Source: Qipengyuania sediminis
GTDB taxonomy: Bacteria; Pseudomonadota; Alphaproteobacteria; Sphingomonadales; Sphingomonadaceae
NCBI RefSeq assembly: GCF_004358425.1
Contig: NZ_CP037948.1
Span: 682,001 to 746,000 of the forward strand
DNA length: 64,000 bases
Reading direction: 5' to 3'
Under the pieces are notes generated by a model, which searched no databases, was not told the origin of the DNA, and saw nothing but the letters and a program-made list of their open reading frames with translations. The position numbers and the translations under genes were made by a program. Below are positions 46,282 through 55,529 of this stretch, in pieces; positions within the stretch are counted from its first letter, which is position 1, and the number at the start of each line of letters is the position of its first letter.

Positions 46282-48048
46282 ATGCGCCGTGCCGCCTTCC
46301 TGCTTCTTGCGCCCGTCCTTGCCGGCTGCGCGACCACCCGCCCCGTGGCAGAGGCGGTGCGGCCGGTCGAGGTGCAGATCCTGGCGATCAACGACTTTCA
46401 CGGCGCCCTCGAGCCCCCACAGCTGGCTGTGGTCGCAGGCGGGGAGCCGGGGGCGGAACGGCGGGTGCCCGCGGGCGGCGCGGCCCATCTTGCCAGTGCG
46501 ATTAGCGCGCTGCGCCAGGGGCGGGCGAACAGCATAACCGTGGCCGCGGGCGATCTTACCGGCGGGTCGCCCTTCGCCTCCTCGCAATTCCTTGACGAGC
46601 CGGCGATCCATGCCCTGAACCTCATCGGGCTGGAGCTGAACGCGGTCGGCAATCACGAATTCGATCGCGGCACCGCGGAGCTGCGGCGGCTGCAGAACGG
46701 CGGCTGCGTGCAGAACACTGCGCTCAAACCCTGCCGGGTCGATGCTGACTTCCCCGGCGCACGCTTCCGCTATCTCGCCGCCAATGTGAAAACCGCCGAC
46801 GGCAAGACGCTGTTTCCCGCGACCGCCATGAAGAGCTTCGGCCAAGGGGCAGACAGGGTCGAGATCGGCTTTATCGGGCTGACGCTGGAGGGCACCGATG
46901 CGCTCGTTGCGCCCGATGCAATTCGCGATGTTGCCTTCGCTGACGAGGCGGAGACGATCAACACGCTGGTGCCCGAATTGCGCCGCCAGGGCGCGGATGC
47001 GGTCGTGGTGCTGATCCACCAGGGCGTTTACACTGAAGGGCGATACAACGACAAAGCCTGCCCAGGATTGTCGGGGGCGCTGTTGCCGATTCTCGGCAAG
47101 CTCGATCCCGGGGTCGACGTGGTGGTCTCGGGCCATACGCATCAGGCCTATGTCTGCGATTACGGTCAGGCCGATCCCGCGCGCCCGCTGCTGTTGACGA
47201 GCGCGGGGAGCCGGGGGATGCTGGTGACCGACATAACGCTCAGCATCGATCCGCGCCGCGGGCGCGTCGTCGCCAGGCGCGCGGACAACACGATCGTGCA
47301 GAGCCTGCCCTATGACGGTCCGGGCGGGGTGCTGCCCATCGATCCGGGCTTCACCGCATACCCCGCCGATCCGGCAGTGCAGGCGCTGGTCGCGCGCTAT
47401 GTGGCGGCCGCCGAACCGATTGCGCGGCGGGTGGTGGGGCGGATCGGCGGACCATTGCAGCGGGCCCGCAATGCCTCGGGCGAAACGCAGCTCGGCAGCC
47501 TCGTCGCCGATGCCCAGGCGGCAGCGACGGCGGCAGAGATCGCCTTCATGAACTCCTTTGGCCTGCGCGCCGATCTCGTTCCCGGGAGCGGCGGCACGGT
47601 GACCTTCGGCCAGCTCTATTCGGTACAGCCCTTCGGCAATGTGCTGCAGGTGAAGGGGCTGACCGGTGCACAGCTACGCGCTCTGCTCGAGCAGCAGTTC
47701 GCAAGCGGCTCCAATACGGTCGAGCGGCCGAACATGCTGCAAGTCTCGCGCGGCTTCTCCTACACCTACGATCTTACACGCCCGGCGGGCCAGCGGATCG
47801 TGTCCATGACGCTGAACGGCAGCGCGATCGAAGATTCGCGTGTCTACCGTGTGGGTCTCAGCAATTTCCTTGCTGCCGGTGGTGACAATTTCACCGTCTT
47901 TACTGCCGGGCGCGATTTGCCGGGCGGGGGGCAGGAGGATGTCGCCGCGTTGGAAGCCTATGTCGTGAAGGCAGGCACGATCGCCCCGCCGCCGCTGGGG
48001 AGGATCATCCGGCTCGATGCGCCGGCAGCGCCCCCGCCCGAGGACTAG
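46282..48048 (+). CDS. 5'-nucleotidase/UshA-like metallophosphatase lipoprotein
   Basis: 588 residues. The N-terminus MRRAAFLLLAPVLAGCATT has a lipobox ending in C15, so it is probably anchored in the envelope. The metallophosphatase half has ILAINDFHGALEPP (Asp and His), VAAGDLTGGSPFASS, NAVGNHEFDRGTAEL and VSGHTHQAYVCDYG, the two-metal site. The C-terminal substrate domain has MNSFGLRADLVPGSGG, YSVQPFGNVLQVKGLTGAQL and YRVGLSNFLAAGGDNF. Family members hydrolyse nucleotides or cyclic nucleotides in the periplasm. The start at 46282 gives a proper signal; the open frame further upstream overlaps DUF1206. It shares CTAG with ychF. Confidence 0.93.
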   Translation: MRRAAFLLLAPVLAGCATTRPVAEAVRPVEVQILAINDFHGALEPPQLAVVAGGEPGAERRVPAGGAAHLASAISALRQGRANSITVAAGDLTGGSPFASSQFLDEPAIHALNLIGLELNAVGNHEFDRGTAELRRLQNGGCVQNTALKPCRVDADFPGARFRYLAANVKTADGKTLFPATAMKSFGQGADRVEIGFIGLTLEGTDALVAPDAIRDVAFADEAETINTLVPELRRQGADAVVVLIHQGVYTEGRYNDKACPGLSGALLPILGKLDPGVDVVVSGHTHQAYVCDYGQADPARPLLLTSAGSRGMLVTDITLSIDPRRGRVVARRADNTIVQSLPYDGPGGVLPIDPGFTAYPADPAVQALVARYVAAAEPIARRVVGRIGGPLQRARNASGETQLGSLVADAQAAATAAEIAFMNSFGLRADLVPGSGGTVTFGQLYSVQPFGNVLQVKGLTGAQLRALLEQQFASGSNTVERPNMLQVSRGFSYTYDLTRPAGQRIVSMTLNGSAIEDSRVYRVGLSNFLAAGGDNFTVFTAGRDLPGGGQEDVAALEAYVVKAGTIAPPPLGRIIRLDAPAAPPPED

Positions 48049-49145
48049 ACGTTGAACTTGAAGTGCAGGACATCGCCGTCCTGCACGGCGTAGTCCTTGC
48101 CCTCCTGACGCAGCTTGCCCGCATCGCGGGCCGCGCTTTCGCCGCCCAGTGCCACATAGTCGTCGTATGCGATCGTCTCGGCGCGAATGAAGCCCTTTTC
48201 GAAATCGGTATGGATCTCCCCTGCCGCCTGAGGGGCGCGTGCGCCAGCAGGGAAGGTCCACGCGCGCGCCTCCTTCGGTCCGGCGGTGAAGAAGGTCTGC
48301 AGCCCGAGCAGCTTATAGCCCGCGCGGATAACCCGGCTGAGCCCGCTTTCGACGAGGCCCAGCTCTGCCAGATATTCGCCTCGCTCTTCGGCGGGCATGG
48401 CAACGAGCTCGCTCTCGATCGCGGCGGAAACGACGACCGCCTCCGCCCCTTCCGCAGCTGCCTTGGCGAAGACCGCGGCGCTCATCGCATTGCCCTCCGC
48501 CGCATCGCTTTCGGCGACATTGCAGACGTAGAGGACGGGCTTTGCGGTCAGGAGCTGCGCCTGCGCGAACAGGCGCGCTTCTTCATCGTCGGATAGCTCG
48601 GTCAGGCGCGCAGGCTGGCCCGAACGCAGCAGTTCGAGCGCCTTGCCGAGCACCGCCGCGGTGGCTTTGGCCTCCTTGTCGCCGGAGGCTCCCCGCTTGG
48701 CGGCTGCGGGCACGCGCTTTTCCAGGCTTTCAAGGTCCGCCAGCATCAGCTCGGTCTCGACCACCTCGGCATCGGCCAGCGGATCGACGCGATTGGCGAC
48801 ATGCTGGATGTCGTCATCCTCGAAGCAGCGCAGCACGTGGACGATGGCATCGACTTCGCGGATATTGCCGAGGAATTGATTGCCAAGCCCTTCGCCCTTG
48901 CTCGCCCCCTTCACCAGGCCCGCGATATCGACGAAGGCGAGCTGCGTTGGAATGACCTTCGCGCTCTTGGCAATCGCGGCGATGCGGTCGAGCCGCTCGT
49001 CGGGCACCGCGACCTGGCCGACATTGGGCTCGATGGTGCAGAAGGGATAGTTCGCGGCCTGCGCGGCCTGCGTTTCAGTAAGCGCATTGAACAGTGTCGA
49101 CTTGCCGACATTGGGCAGGCCGACGATCCCGCAACGGAATCCCAT
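48045..49145 (-). CDS. ychF: Ribosome-associated ATPase/GTPase YchF
   Basis: A 366-residue OBG-family P-loop protein. G1 is GLPNVGKST (9-17), G3 is DIAGLVKGASKGEGLGNQFL, and the specificity block is LYVCNVAESD, where the usual NKxD is changed, consistent with the ATP preference known for YchF. The C-terminal TGS domain is at the end (AWTFPAGARAPQAAGEIHTD, then VQDGDVLHFKFNV). YchF binds ribosomes and affects stress responses. ATG at 49145; the frame upstream is not family-like. Confidence 0.97.
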   Translation of the reverse strand: MGFRCGIVGLPNVGKSTLFNALTETQAAQAANYPFCTIEPNVGQVAVPDERLDRIAAIAKSAKVIPTQLAFVDIAGLVKGASKGEGLGNQFLGNIREVDAIVHVLRCFEDDDIQHVANRVDPLADAEVVETELMLADLESLEKRVPAAAKRGASGDKEAKATAAVLGKALELLRSGQPARLTELSDDEEARLFAQAQLLTAKPVLYVCNVAESDAAEGNAMSAAVFAKAAAEGAEAVVVSAAIESELVAMPAEERGEYLAELGLVESGLSRVIRAGYKLLGLQTFFTAGPKEARAWTFPAGARAPQAAGEIHTDFEKGFIRAETIAYDDYVALGGESAARDAGKLRQEGKDYAVQDGDVLHFKFNV

Positions 49146-49180
49146 CGCTTGTGCTCCGGTAGAAGTGGTGGCGGCGCGCC

Positions 49181-49813
49181 TTAGCCGGGCGGCTCGGCTT
49201 CGACCAGTCCGAGCCGGACGAACTCGCGATGCAGATAGCGCAGCGCCCAGACATCGTAGACAGCGTGGCCGATCATCACCGTCAACAGGCTGCCGGTCTG
49301 CCAATAGACTACGCCGAAGATTACCCCGATCGCGAAAAGCAGCACGGTTATCAGCGGCTTCGCCAGATGCAGCACGGCAAAGGCGGCCGAGGCGACGGCG
49401 ATCGCGCCCCAGGGGCCCAACCAGTCGTTCAGCGCGGTCTGCAAGCCACCACGCAGGAGGGCCTCCTCGCCAATGCCGGCGGCCAGCGATATGAGCACGA
49501 TCGCGACCCAGCCAAGCTTTGGCCCCAGAAACGCGTAGGTATCCCTTTGCAGATGGACGAGCCGGACGGAGACGCGCGGAAAGCCGTAAAAAAGCGCCGC
49601 CGCCAGTGCGATGAAGCCCGCGCCGAGCGCCAGGCCCCACGCGACTTCGCGCAGCGTGATAGTGACGAAGGCATCGACCGGCCGCCCCGACCATGCCCAT
49701 AGACCCGCCCCCAGGGCAGTGAACACCGCACCCTGCAAGAGGATGAGCGCGACGATCTTGACGAGCGGCGGTGGCGGCGTGCTCTGCGCGCCAGCGTCAG
49801 CGTCAGCGTCCAT
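49181..49813 (-). CDS. CPBP-family intramembrane metalloprotease
   Basis: 210 residues, about six membrane segments. The CPBP (CAAX protease/bacteriocin-processing) motifs are all present: E116-E117-x3-R121 in GIGEEALLRGG, H149 in FAVLHLA, and H183/D187 in IGHAVYDVW. Rce1-like members cleave within membranes, but bacterial substrates are mostly unknown. The start overlaps the end of the upstream SDR gene by 11 bases, so they are co-expressed. Confidence 0.9.
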   Translation of the reverse strand: MDADADAGAQSTPPPPLVKIVALILLQGAVFTALGAGLWAWSGRPVDAFVTITLREVAWGLALGAGFIALAAALFYGFPRVSVRLVHLQRDTYAFLGPKLGWVAIVLISLAAGIGEEALLRGGLQTALNDWLGPWGAIAVASAAFAVLHLAKPLITVLLFAIGVIFGVVYWQTGSLLTVMIGHAVYDVWALRYLHREFVRLGLVEAEPPG

Positions 49814-50789
49814 GCACCGCGCGCACGATGGGGCCGAAGGTGGGCGAACGGCCGAGCATCAGGATCTGCGCCTCGGCGCTGGCCTGATTGATCCCGGTTT
49901 GCGGGATCGGCCCAGCGCTCACCGGCACGCGCAGGGGACGCGCGGGCGCGGGCGCCGCCAGCACGGCGGCGATGGCGCGGGGGATGTCCATCGGATCGGC
50001 GCTGCGGCCCGATCCGTCCTCGGCCCCCATGCGCGCAACGACCTCGGGGTAGCCTGCGGCGTGACGCGCCTCGGCCCGGGCCTTGAGCTCGCCAGACAAG
50101 CGATTGCGGTTGACCCAGATATCGGTCGGATAGCCGCCGGGCTGGATGATCGTCACGCCGATGCCGTGCGCCCGCACTTCATAGGCGAGCTGCTCGAACA
50201 TCGCCTCGACCGCGAATTTGGTCGCCGAATAATGGCCCGCGAACGGCGCTATCACACGGCCGAGCTGGCTCGAGACCGCGAAGATATGCCCGGTCTTGCG
50301 CGCCCGCATCCCCGGCAGCGCGGCGCGCGCGACCCGGTGGTAGCCGAGGACGTTGGTATCGAAGGCGAGGCTGGTCGCCGCCGTGTCCTGGACCTCGACC
50401 GGGCCGGTGATCCCGATCCCGGCGTTGTTGACGAGCACATCGAGCCCGCGCCCCACGGCCTTTTCGGCGGCGGCTATGGCCGCAGCTACGGAAGCCTCGT
50501 CGGTCACGTCGAGCTCCAGGACGGTCAGATCGAGCTTCGCATCGCGGGCGAGCTGGCGCACCTCCGCCGCTTCGGGCCGCGGCAGATTGCGCATGGTTGC
50601 AAAGACCTTCGCCCCGGCACGTGCCAGATGCTCGGCGGTCAGCCGTCCGAAGCCGCTCGAGCAGCCGGTGATGAGCACCGCTTGCCCTTTGAGATCGGGG
50701 AGGGCAGGCGGGACAGCCCGCGCCGCGGTCGCGGCCAGGCCCGTGGCTGCGGCTGCTCCCAACATGCGACGACGCGAAATCTCGACCAT
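49803..50789 (-). CDS. Tat-exported short-chain dehydrogenase/reductase
   Basis: 328 residues from the ATG at 50789. The N-terminus has a twin-arginine-like signal, SRRRMLGAAAATGLAATAARA, so a periplasmic location is predicted, which is unusual for a Rossmann enzyme needing NAD(P). The SDR core has TGCSSGFG for the cofactor, LVNNAGIG, and the catalytic Ser-Tyr-Lys in AVSSQLG and HYSATKFAVEA. It most resembles classical retinol-dehydrogenase-like SDRs. Substrate unknown. The open frame upstream of the ATG overlaps pth and is not coding-like. Confidence 0.9.
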   Translation of the reverse strand: MVEISRRRMLGAAAATGLAATAARAVPPALPDLKGQAVLITGCSSGFGRLTAEHLARAGAKVFATMRNLPRPEAAEVRQLARDAKLDLTVLELDVTDEASVAAAIAAAEKAVGRGLDVLVNNAGIGITGPVEVQDTAATSLAFDTNVLGYHRVARAALPGMRARKTGHIFAVSSQLGRVIAPFAGHYSATKFAVEAMFEQLAYEVRAHGIGVTIIQPGGYPTDIWVNRNRLSGELKARAEARHAAGYPEVVARMGAEDGSGRSADPMDIPRAIAAVLAAPAPARPLRVPVSAGPIPQTGINQASAEAQILMLGRSPTFGPIVRAVHGR

Positions 50790-50832
50790 GGCTGTTCCTT
50801 CCAGTCGCTGGCCCGCGCCGGCGCATCTCCAT

Positions 50833-51405
50833 TCACATCGACTGCGCCCGAAAGGCAAGTTCGGACATGAAGCGTGCGTCCTCGTTCTTCGCCAGCCATT
50901 CCGCCTCCGCGGCCATGTCGGCGAGCATACCAGCGAGGGTGTCGAGCTCCACCTTCGCGTAATTGCCGAGCACATGGCCCGTCACCCGGTCTTTATGCCC
51001 GGGATGGCCGATACCGATACGGACGCGGCGGAAATCAGGCCCGATGTGCTGATCGATCGAGCGCAGACCGTTGTGGCCCGCGAGTCCGCCGCCTATCCGC
51101 ACCTTGACCTTGAACGGCGCCAGGTCGAGCTCGTCGTGGAATACGGTCAAGGCCTCGGGGGCTAGCTTGTAGAACCGCAATGCCTCGGCCACGGCGCGGC
51201 CGCTCCCGTTCATCCAGGTCGCGGGCTTCAGCAGCAAGATTTTCTCCGGCCCGATGCGCCCCTCCTGCACCCAGCCCGCGAATTTCTTCTGCACCGGGCC
51301 GAACCCGTGCACTTCGGCGATGACATCCACGGCCATGAAGCCGACATTGTGGCGGTTCATGGCGTATTGAGGGCCGGGATTGCCGAGGCCGGTCCAGATC
51401 TGCAT
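50833..51405 (-). CDS. pth: Peptidyl-tRNA hydrolase
   Basis: A 190-residue Pth, which recycles tRNA from peptidyl-tRNA dropped off the ribosome. Family marks: MQIWTGLGNPGPQYAMNRHN with the catalytic H19 (RHNVGFM), LLLKPATWMNGSGRAVAE, VFHDELDLAPFKVKVR with an active-site aspartate, and GGLAGHNGLRSIDQHIG. It sits in the usual rplY-pth-ychF neighbourhood, but here a P-loop gene lies between rplY and pth and two further genes lie between pth and ychF. Confidence 0.97.
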   Translation of the reverse strand: MQIWTGLGNPGPQYAMNRHNVGFMAVDVIAEVHGFGPVQKKFAGWVQEGRIGPEKILLLKPATWMNGSGRAVAEALRFYKLAPEALTVFHDELDLAPFKVKVRIGGGLAGHNGLRSIDQHIGPDFRRVRIGIGHPGHKDRVTGHVLGNYAKVELDTLAGMLADMAAEAEWLAKNEDARFMSELAFRAQSM

Positions 51406-51413
51406 GGCTCTGC

Positions 51414-51923
51414 CTAGTCCGTCTGCGGCAGCCGGCCAAGCCAGGCGCTGGCCTCAGCTGGGCGCCTGAAGTGCAGCACCACGCCGTCGAAGGCTGTCAG
51501 CAACCGCAAGGTGCGCGGGCGCTTGCGGCTGCGAAACCGCGCGATGTAGAGAAGGAAGGCGAGGTCGAGCCGCTCCGGGCACCCGGGGGCGGAGTCGGGG
51601 CGGACACGGCCGTAGCTCGCCGCGATCCGCTTCACCACCCGCCACAGGCAAGTCGCGGTCGGGTAGTCGAGCCAAAGGACCGTATCGGCTTTGGCGAGCC
51701 TCGGCTCGAGCGTCGCGCCGTAATTGCCGTCGATGATCCAGTGCGTGCCCTCGACTAACTTTGTGAGCTTCACGCCCCAGTCTTGAGGGTCGCGCTCCGT
51801 CCAGCCCGGGAGCCAGTATTCGGCATCGAGATGGTATAGCGGCAATTCCGTGGCCGCGGCAATCTGACGGGCGAGCGTCGATTTTCCCGCGCCGGGGGAG
51901 CCGATGATCATGATCCTTTCCAT
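51414..51923 (-). CDS. P-loop adenylate-kinase-like (FlaR/topology-modulation type) protein
   Basis: 169 residues from the ATG at 51923. Walker A is GSPGAGKST (8-16), then LPLYHLDAEYWLPGWTERDP and WIIDGNYGATLEPRLAKADTV, followed by a basic lid region (IARFRSRKRPRTLRLL). This is the small kinase type often called topology-modulation protein or FlaR; the substrate is not known. It ends nine bases before pth and starts 20 bases after the rplY terminator, so it is probably driven from its own promoter. Seven codons upstream (MSMGGGI) are also in frame. Confidence 0.88.
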   Translation of the reverse strand: MERIMIIGSPGAGKSTLARQIAAATELPLYHLDAEYWLPGWTERDPQDWGVKLTKLVEGTHWIIDGNYGATLEPRLAKADTVLWLDYPTATCLWRVVKRIAASYGRVRPDSAPGCPERLDLAFLLYIARFRSRKRPRTLRLLTAFDGVVLHFRRPAEASAWLGRLPQTD

Positions 51924-51942
51924 GATGCCACCCCCCATTGAC

Positions 51943-51971
51943 AAAAACGCCGGCCCATCGCTGGACCGGCG
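51943..51971 (-). terminator. Rho-independent terminator after rplY
   Basis: A 9-bp stem, CGCCGGCCC at 51948-51956 with GGACCGGCG at 51963-51971 (one wobble), and a 6-base loop. On the minus strand it is followed by five U residues (51943-51947). It lies 31 bases after the rplY stop and separates rplY from the P-loop gene. Confidence 0.9.
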
Positions 51972-52001
51972 CTTGCTATCGCTTGATCAGCGTGCGGCTT
52001 A

Positions 52002-52634
52002 CTAGCTCGATGCTTCCTCGCCGCTGCCGGCATCCGCCTGACTGGTATCGCCCTCGGCCTTCTTCAGCGCCGACGGCGCGACCAGGGTGGCGATGGTGAA
52101 GTCGCGATCGGTGATCGCGCTCACTGCGCCTTCGGGCAGGGTGACGCTGCTGATGTGGATCGAATCGCCCACGTCCGTGCCCGTCACGTCGACTTCGATC
52201 TCGCTGGGGATGCGATCGGCATCGCAGATGAGATCGAGCTCGTGCCGCACGACGTTGAGCACGCCGCCCTTCTTGAGGCCGGGCGAGTCCTCCTCGTTGA
52301 TGAACACCACCGGGACCATGACCTCCACCTTGGCGTCCTTCGCCAGGCGCAGGAAATCGACATGCTCCGGCCGGTCGGTGACCGGGTTCAGCGCGACATC
52401 CTTGGGCAGCGTACGATAAGATGCGCCGCCGACTTCGAGATTGACGATCGAGTTCATGAAGTGGCCGGTGCCGAGCAGGCGCATCAGCTCCTTCGCCTCG
52501 ACATGGACCAGCTGGGGTTCTTCCTTGCCGCCGTAAATGACGGCGGGGACGCGGCCGGTGCGGCGCAGATGGCGGGAGGCTCCCTTGCCAGCCCGCTCGC
52601 GCACCTCGGCCGGCAGGGTCAGAGCATCGCTCAT
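52002..52634 (-). CDS. rplY: 50S ribosomal protein L25 (Ctc form)
   Basis: A 210-residue long-form L25, which binds 5S rRNA. The N-terminal L25 domain contains [20 protein letters not shown] and [15 protein letters not shown]; the C-terminal TL5/CTC domain contains [20 protein letters not shown] and [20 protein letters not shown]. The last about 20 residues are an acidic, serine-rich tail. It starts at the ATG at 52634 and has its own terminator. Confidence 0.97.
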   Translation of the reverse strand: MSDALTLPAEVRERAGKGASRHLRRTGRVPAVIYGGKEEPQLVHVEAKELMRLLGTGHFMNSIVNLEVGGASYRTLPKDVALNPVTDRPEHVDFLRLAKDAKVEVMVPVVFINEEDSPGLKKGGVLNVVRHELDLICDADRIPSEIEVDVTGTDVGDSIHISSVTLPEGAVSAITDRDFTIATLVAPSALKKAEGDTSQADAGSGEEASS

Positions 52635-52741
52635 GGGACTTGCCTTTCGGGTTTTGCGTGTACGCCCGGTCTCGCCACGCCTCCAGGGATGAATATGGCG
52701 CCGGGCGGGGGGCCGTTAGCGGGGGCCGCGCCGAAAAGCAA

Positions 52742-53617
52742 TCATTGCACGCGGCGCACGCGGTAACCTTGCGATGCGAGCAGCGCCGGCAGCCCGTCGG
52801 TGCCCAGCATATGCGCTGTGCCGACTGCGATCAGCGGCCGCTGGCCGGCTTCGATGATCGGCAGGAGGGTTGCGAGCCAGCCGGCATTGCGCCCCGACGC
52901 CAGCGCGCGTTCGAGGGCGGGGTCGGCGAGCAGCCCTGTCCGCGCCGCCCGCTCGATCCGCTCCAGATCCCCGGCGAGCCATGCGTCGGCGAGCGCGCGG
53001 CCCGCCGCTTCGGGATCCGCAAGTTCGCGCAGCACGATGCCCAGCATCCGGCGCTGGCTGGGTTCCGGCAGTGCGTCGAAGATCGCGAGCTGCGCGTTCG
53101 CGCCTTCGAGCTCGACAATCGGCCGGCCGGCGAATTGCGCCAGCAACGCCTTGTCGGCGCCTTCCCCGGGTTCGAGGCCGCTGCCGGTCCGCGCCAGCAC
53201 CAGCGCGGCCGCCCAGGTCTCCAGCCGGTCGGCCGCGTGCGCTGCGCGAGGATTGCGCGCCAGCGCCGCCGCCAGCGCCGGGCGCTGGTTCTGCGCGACC
53301 CGGCTTTCGAGTGGCGGCACCGGCTCGTCACGCGCGCGCGCCGCGAAGCTTTCGGCGATCCGCGCAGGGTCGAGATCGCGCACTTCGACAACCAGCACCC
53401 CGGCTTCATCCACCGCATGGTCGAGCGCTGCGCCGCCCCAGCGTGCGCCCGGCGGCAGCGCGTGGATCGTCCCGAAGAGCCAGCCTATAGGGGCGCCCGC
53501 CTGGTCATCTATGACCCACAAGGCGGGCGTTGCAATTTGCGTGGGTGGCGGCGGCTCGCGCGTGCAGCCGGTCAGCAGCAGCGCGATTAGCCAGGCCAGA
53601 ACCGCAGCGCGGATCAC
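52742..53617 (-). CDS. TraB/GumN-family lipoprotein, second of a tandem pair
   Basis: 291 residues starting at GTG 53617, within the stop of the upstream paralogue (GTGA). The N-terminus [20 protein letters not shown] has a lipobox ending in C18. The TraB/GumN fold marks are GWLFGTIHALPPGARW near the start and LIAVGTAHMLGTDGLPALL near the end, containing the conserved GxxH motifs. Such proteins are predicted metalloprotease- or erythromycin-esterase-like hydrolases with unknown function. The frame is open upstream of the GTG but as a shadow of the paralogue. Confidence 0.88.
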   Translation of the reverse strand: MIRAAVLAWLIALLLTGCTREPPPPTQIATPALWVIDDQAGAPIGWLFGTIHALPPGARWGGAALDHAVDEAGVLVVEVRDLDPARIAESFAARARDEPVPPLESRVAQNQRPALAAALARNPRAAHAADRLETWAAALVLARTGSGLEPGEGADKALLAQFAGRPIVELEGANAQLAIFDALPEPSQRRMLGIVLRELADPEAAGRALADAWLAGDLERIERAARTGLLADPALERALASGRNAGWLATLLPIIEAGQRPLIAVGTAHMLGTDGLPALLASQGYRVRRVQ

Positions 53618-54528
53618 TGCACCCGGGTCACGGTGAGGCCCCGCTTGCCGAGATAATCCTGCACGCTGTTCTCGCCCGCAAGATGCCCGGCCCCCACCGC
53701 CACGAACATCGTGCCCGGTTCCGCCAACGCCTTCGCCAGCCATTCGGCCCAATTGCGGTTGCGTGCGTAAAGCAGCCGATCGGCGAGCGCGGGATCGTCG
53801 AGCTCCTCGTTCATCAGCTGCGCCAGCTCCTCCGCGTCGCCCTTCGCCCAAACTGCGACCATCGCGTTCATAGAGGGGACGGTGCGGTCCAGGTCCTCGA
53901 CAAGCGACATCATGTAAGCGATTTGCGCCGCCTGCGGCAGTCCGTCGAAGAGCTCGAGCTGTTCTTCCACCGTCTCCAGGGACTGGCGCTTCACGTCGGC
54001 GGAGAGCTTGGCTTCTACCGCCATCTCCACCCCCGCTTCGGGCGTGTAGCCCGCCTTCAGTATCGGCACCGTCGCCAGCATCAGCGCGGCGAACCAGGGC
54101 TCGAAGCGGTCGAAGGCCGATACCGGCAGCGCGAGCTTGCCCAGCGCCGCTTCATAGGCAGCGCGCTGCTCGGCTGTCAGCAGTGCGCGCAGGCTCTGCC
54201 CCTCGGGTAGCGCCGCGGCGGCAAGGAAGACCTTCTGCACCTCCGGCGTATTGAGCGAACCCATCGGGATTTCGGTGACCAGGGTGCGCGAAGACGCAAC
54301 CGCGGCCGCGACCGGCCCGCGATACCACTCGGTATCTTTAGGCAGCGCGTGAACGGTTCCGAAAAGATAGATCGTCGTATCCGCATCGCCGAACCGCCAC
54401 AGCGCAGGGCCGGCGGGCGCGGCATTGGCAGGCGCGGCGGGGGCGGGGGCATCCCGCAGGGCGGCGCATGATGCCAGCGACAGGGCAAGGGCCGCGGCGG
54501 CGAGGGGGCGAAGCAAAGCTTTGGTCAT
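53614..54528 (-). CDS. TraB/GumN-family lipoprotein, first of a tandem pair
   Basis: 304 residues, ATG at 54528. A lipobox (LASC, cysteine about 21) follows a hydrophobic start, then an alanine/proline linker. The domain runs from [20 protein letters not shown], through a helical middle ([20 protein letters not shown]), to [20 protein letters not shown] near the end, the two GxxH motifs of TraB/GumN. It shares about the same layout as the downstream gene, with which it is translationally coupled. The pair is divergent from glyQ. Confidence 0.9.
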   Translation of the reverse strand: MTKALLRPLAAAALALSLASCAALRDAPAPAAPANAAPAGPALWRFGDADTTIYLFGTVHALPKDTEWYRGPVAAAVASSRTLVTEIPMGSLNTPEVQKVFLAAAALPEGQSLRALLTAEQRAAYEAALGKLALPVSAFDRFEPWFAALMLATVPILKAGYTPEAGVEMAVEAKLSADVKRQSLETVEEQLELFDGLPQAAQIAYMMSLVEDLDRTVPSMNAMVAVWAKGDAEELAQLMNEELDDPALADRLLYARNRNWAEWLAKALAEPGTMFVAVGAGHLAGENSVQDYLGKRGLTVTRVQ

Positions 54529-54611
54529 CGCGGCCCTTTCGCCGACAAGCGCGGGCAGAACAACTACCAGATGGCGGCCGCCCGCCGTTGACGCTCTCCC
54601 GCCGCTTCGCC

Positions 54612-55529
54612 ATGGCGCGGGCCGAAATGCCGCGCGACCCCCGCTCCAGTTTTCAGGACATGATCCTGGCGCTTCATGCGTTCTGGAGCGAGCGGGCCGG
54701 CTGCCTCATCCTCCAGCCCTATGACATGCGGATGGGGGCGGGCACCTTTCACACCGCGACCACGCTGCGCGCGCTGGGGCCGGAGCCGTGGAACGCCGCC
54801 TTCGTCCAGCCCTGCCGCCGCCCGACCGATGGCCGTTATGGCGAGAACCCCAACCGGCTGCAGCATTATTACCAGTACCAGGTCATCCTGAAGCCCAGTC
54901 CGCCGGATATTCAGGAGCTTTATCTCGAAAGCCTGGCCGTCATCGGCATCGATCCGCTGAAGCACGATATCCGCTTTGTGGAGGATGATTGGGAAAGCCC
55001 CACATTGGGTGCCTGGGGACTCGGCTGGGAGGTCTGGTGCGACGGGATGGAGGTGACGCAGTTCACCTATTTCCAGCAGATGGGCGGCTTCGATTGCAAG
55101 CCTGTCGCGGGTGAGCTGACCTACGGCCTCGAGCGCCTGGCCATGTATATCCAGGGCGTCGACAGCGTCTACGACCTCGACTTCAACGGGCGGGGGGTCT
55201 CGTATGGCGAGGTCTTCCTCGAGAACGAGCGGCAGATGTCGAAGTGGAACTTCGAGGTCGCCGATACCGCCGCGCTGTTCGATCTCTTCGCCAAGGCCGA
55301 GGCGGAGTGCCGCAATGCCTTGCAGGCTGATGTTCCGATCGCCGCCTATGAGCAGGCGGTCGAAGCCAGCCACGTCTTCAACCTGCTCCAGGCGCGCGGG
55401 GTGATAAGCGTGCAGGAACGCGCCAGCTACATGGCCCGCGTGCGCGACCTCGCCCGCTCGAGCTGCGAGGCCTACGCGGCCAAGATGACGCCCGAGTGGC
55501 AGGCGAAATACCCGGAGTGGGCGCTGTGA
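54612..55529 (+). CDS. glyQ: Glycyl-tRNA synthetase alpha subunit
   Basis: A 305-residue catalytic alpha subunit of the tetrameric bacterial glycyl-tRNA synthetase. Family marks: [60 protein letters not shown] and [20 protein letters not shown]. The ATG at 54612 or 54627 ([12 protein letters not shown]) may start it. The stop overlaps the GTG start of glyS by four bases, ensuring equal production of both subunits. Confidence 0.96.
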   Translation: MARAEMPRDPRSSFQDMILALHAFWSERAGCLILQPYDMRMGAGTFHTATTLRALGPEPWNAAFVQPCRRPTDGRYGENPNRLQHYYQYQVILKPSPPDIQELYLESLAVIGIDPLKHDIRFVEDDWESPTLGAWGLGWEVWCDGMEVTQFTYFQQMGGFDCKPVAGELTYGLERLAMYIQGVDSVYDLDFNGRGVSYGEVFLENERQMSKWNFEVADTAALFDLFAKAEAECRNALQADVPIAAYEQAVEASHVFNLLQARGVISVQERASYMARVRDLARSSCEAYAAKMTPEWQAKYPEWAL

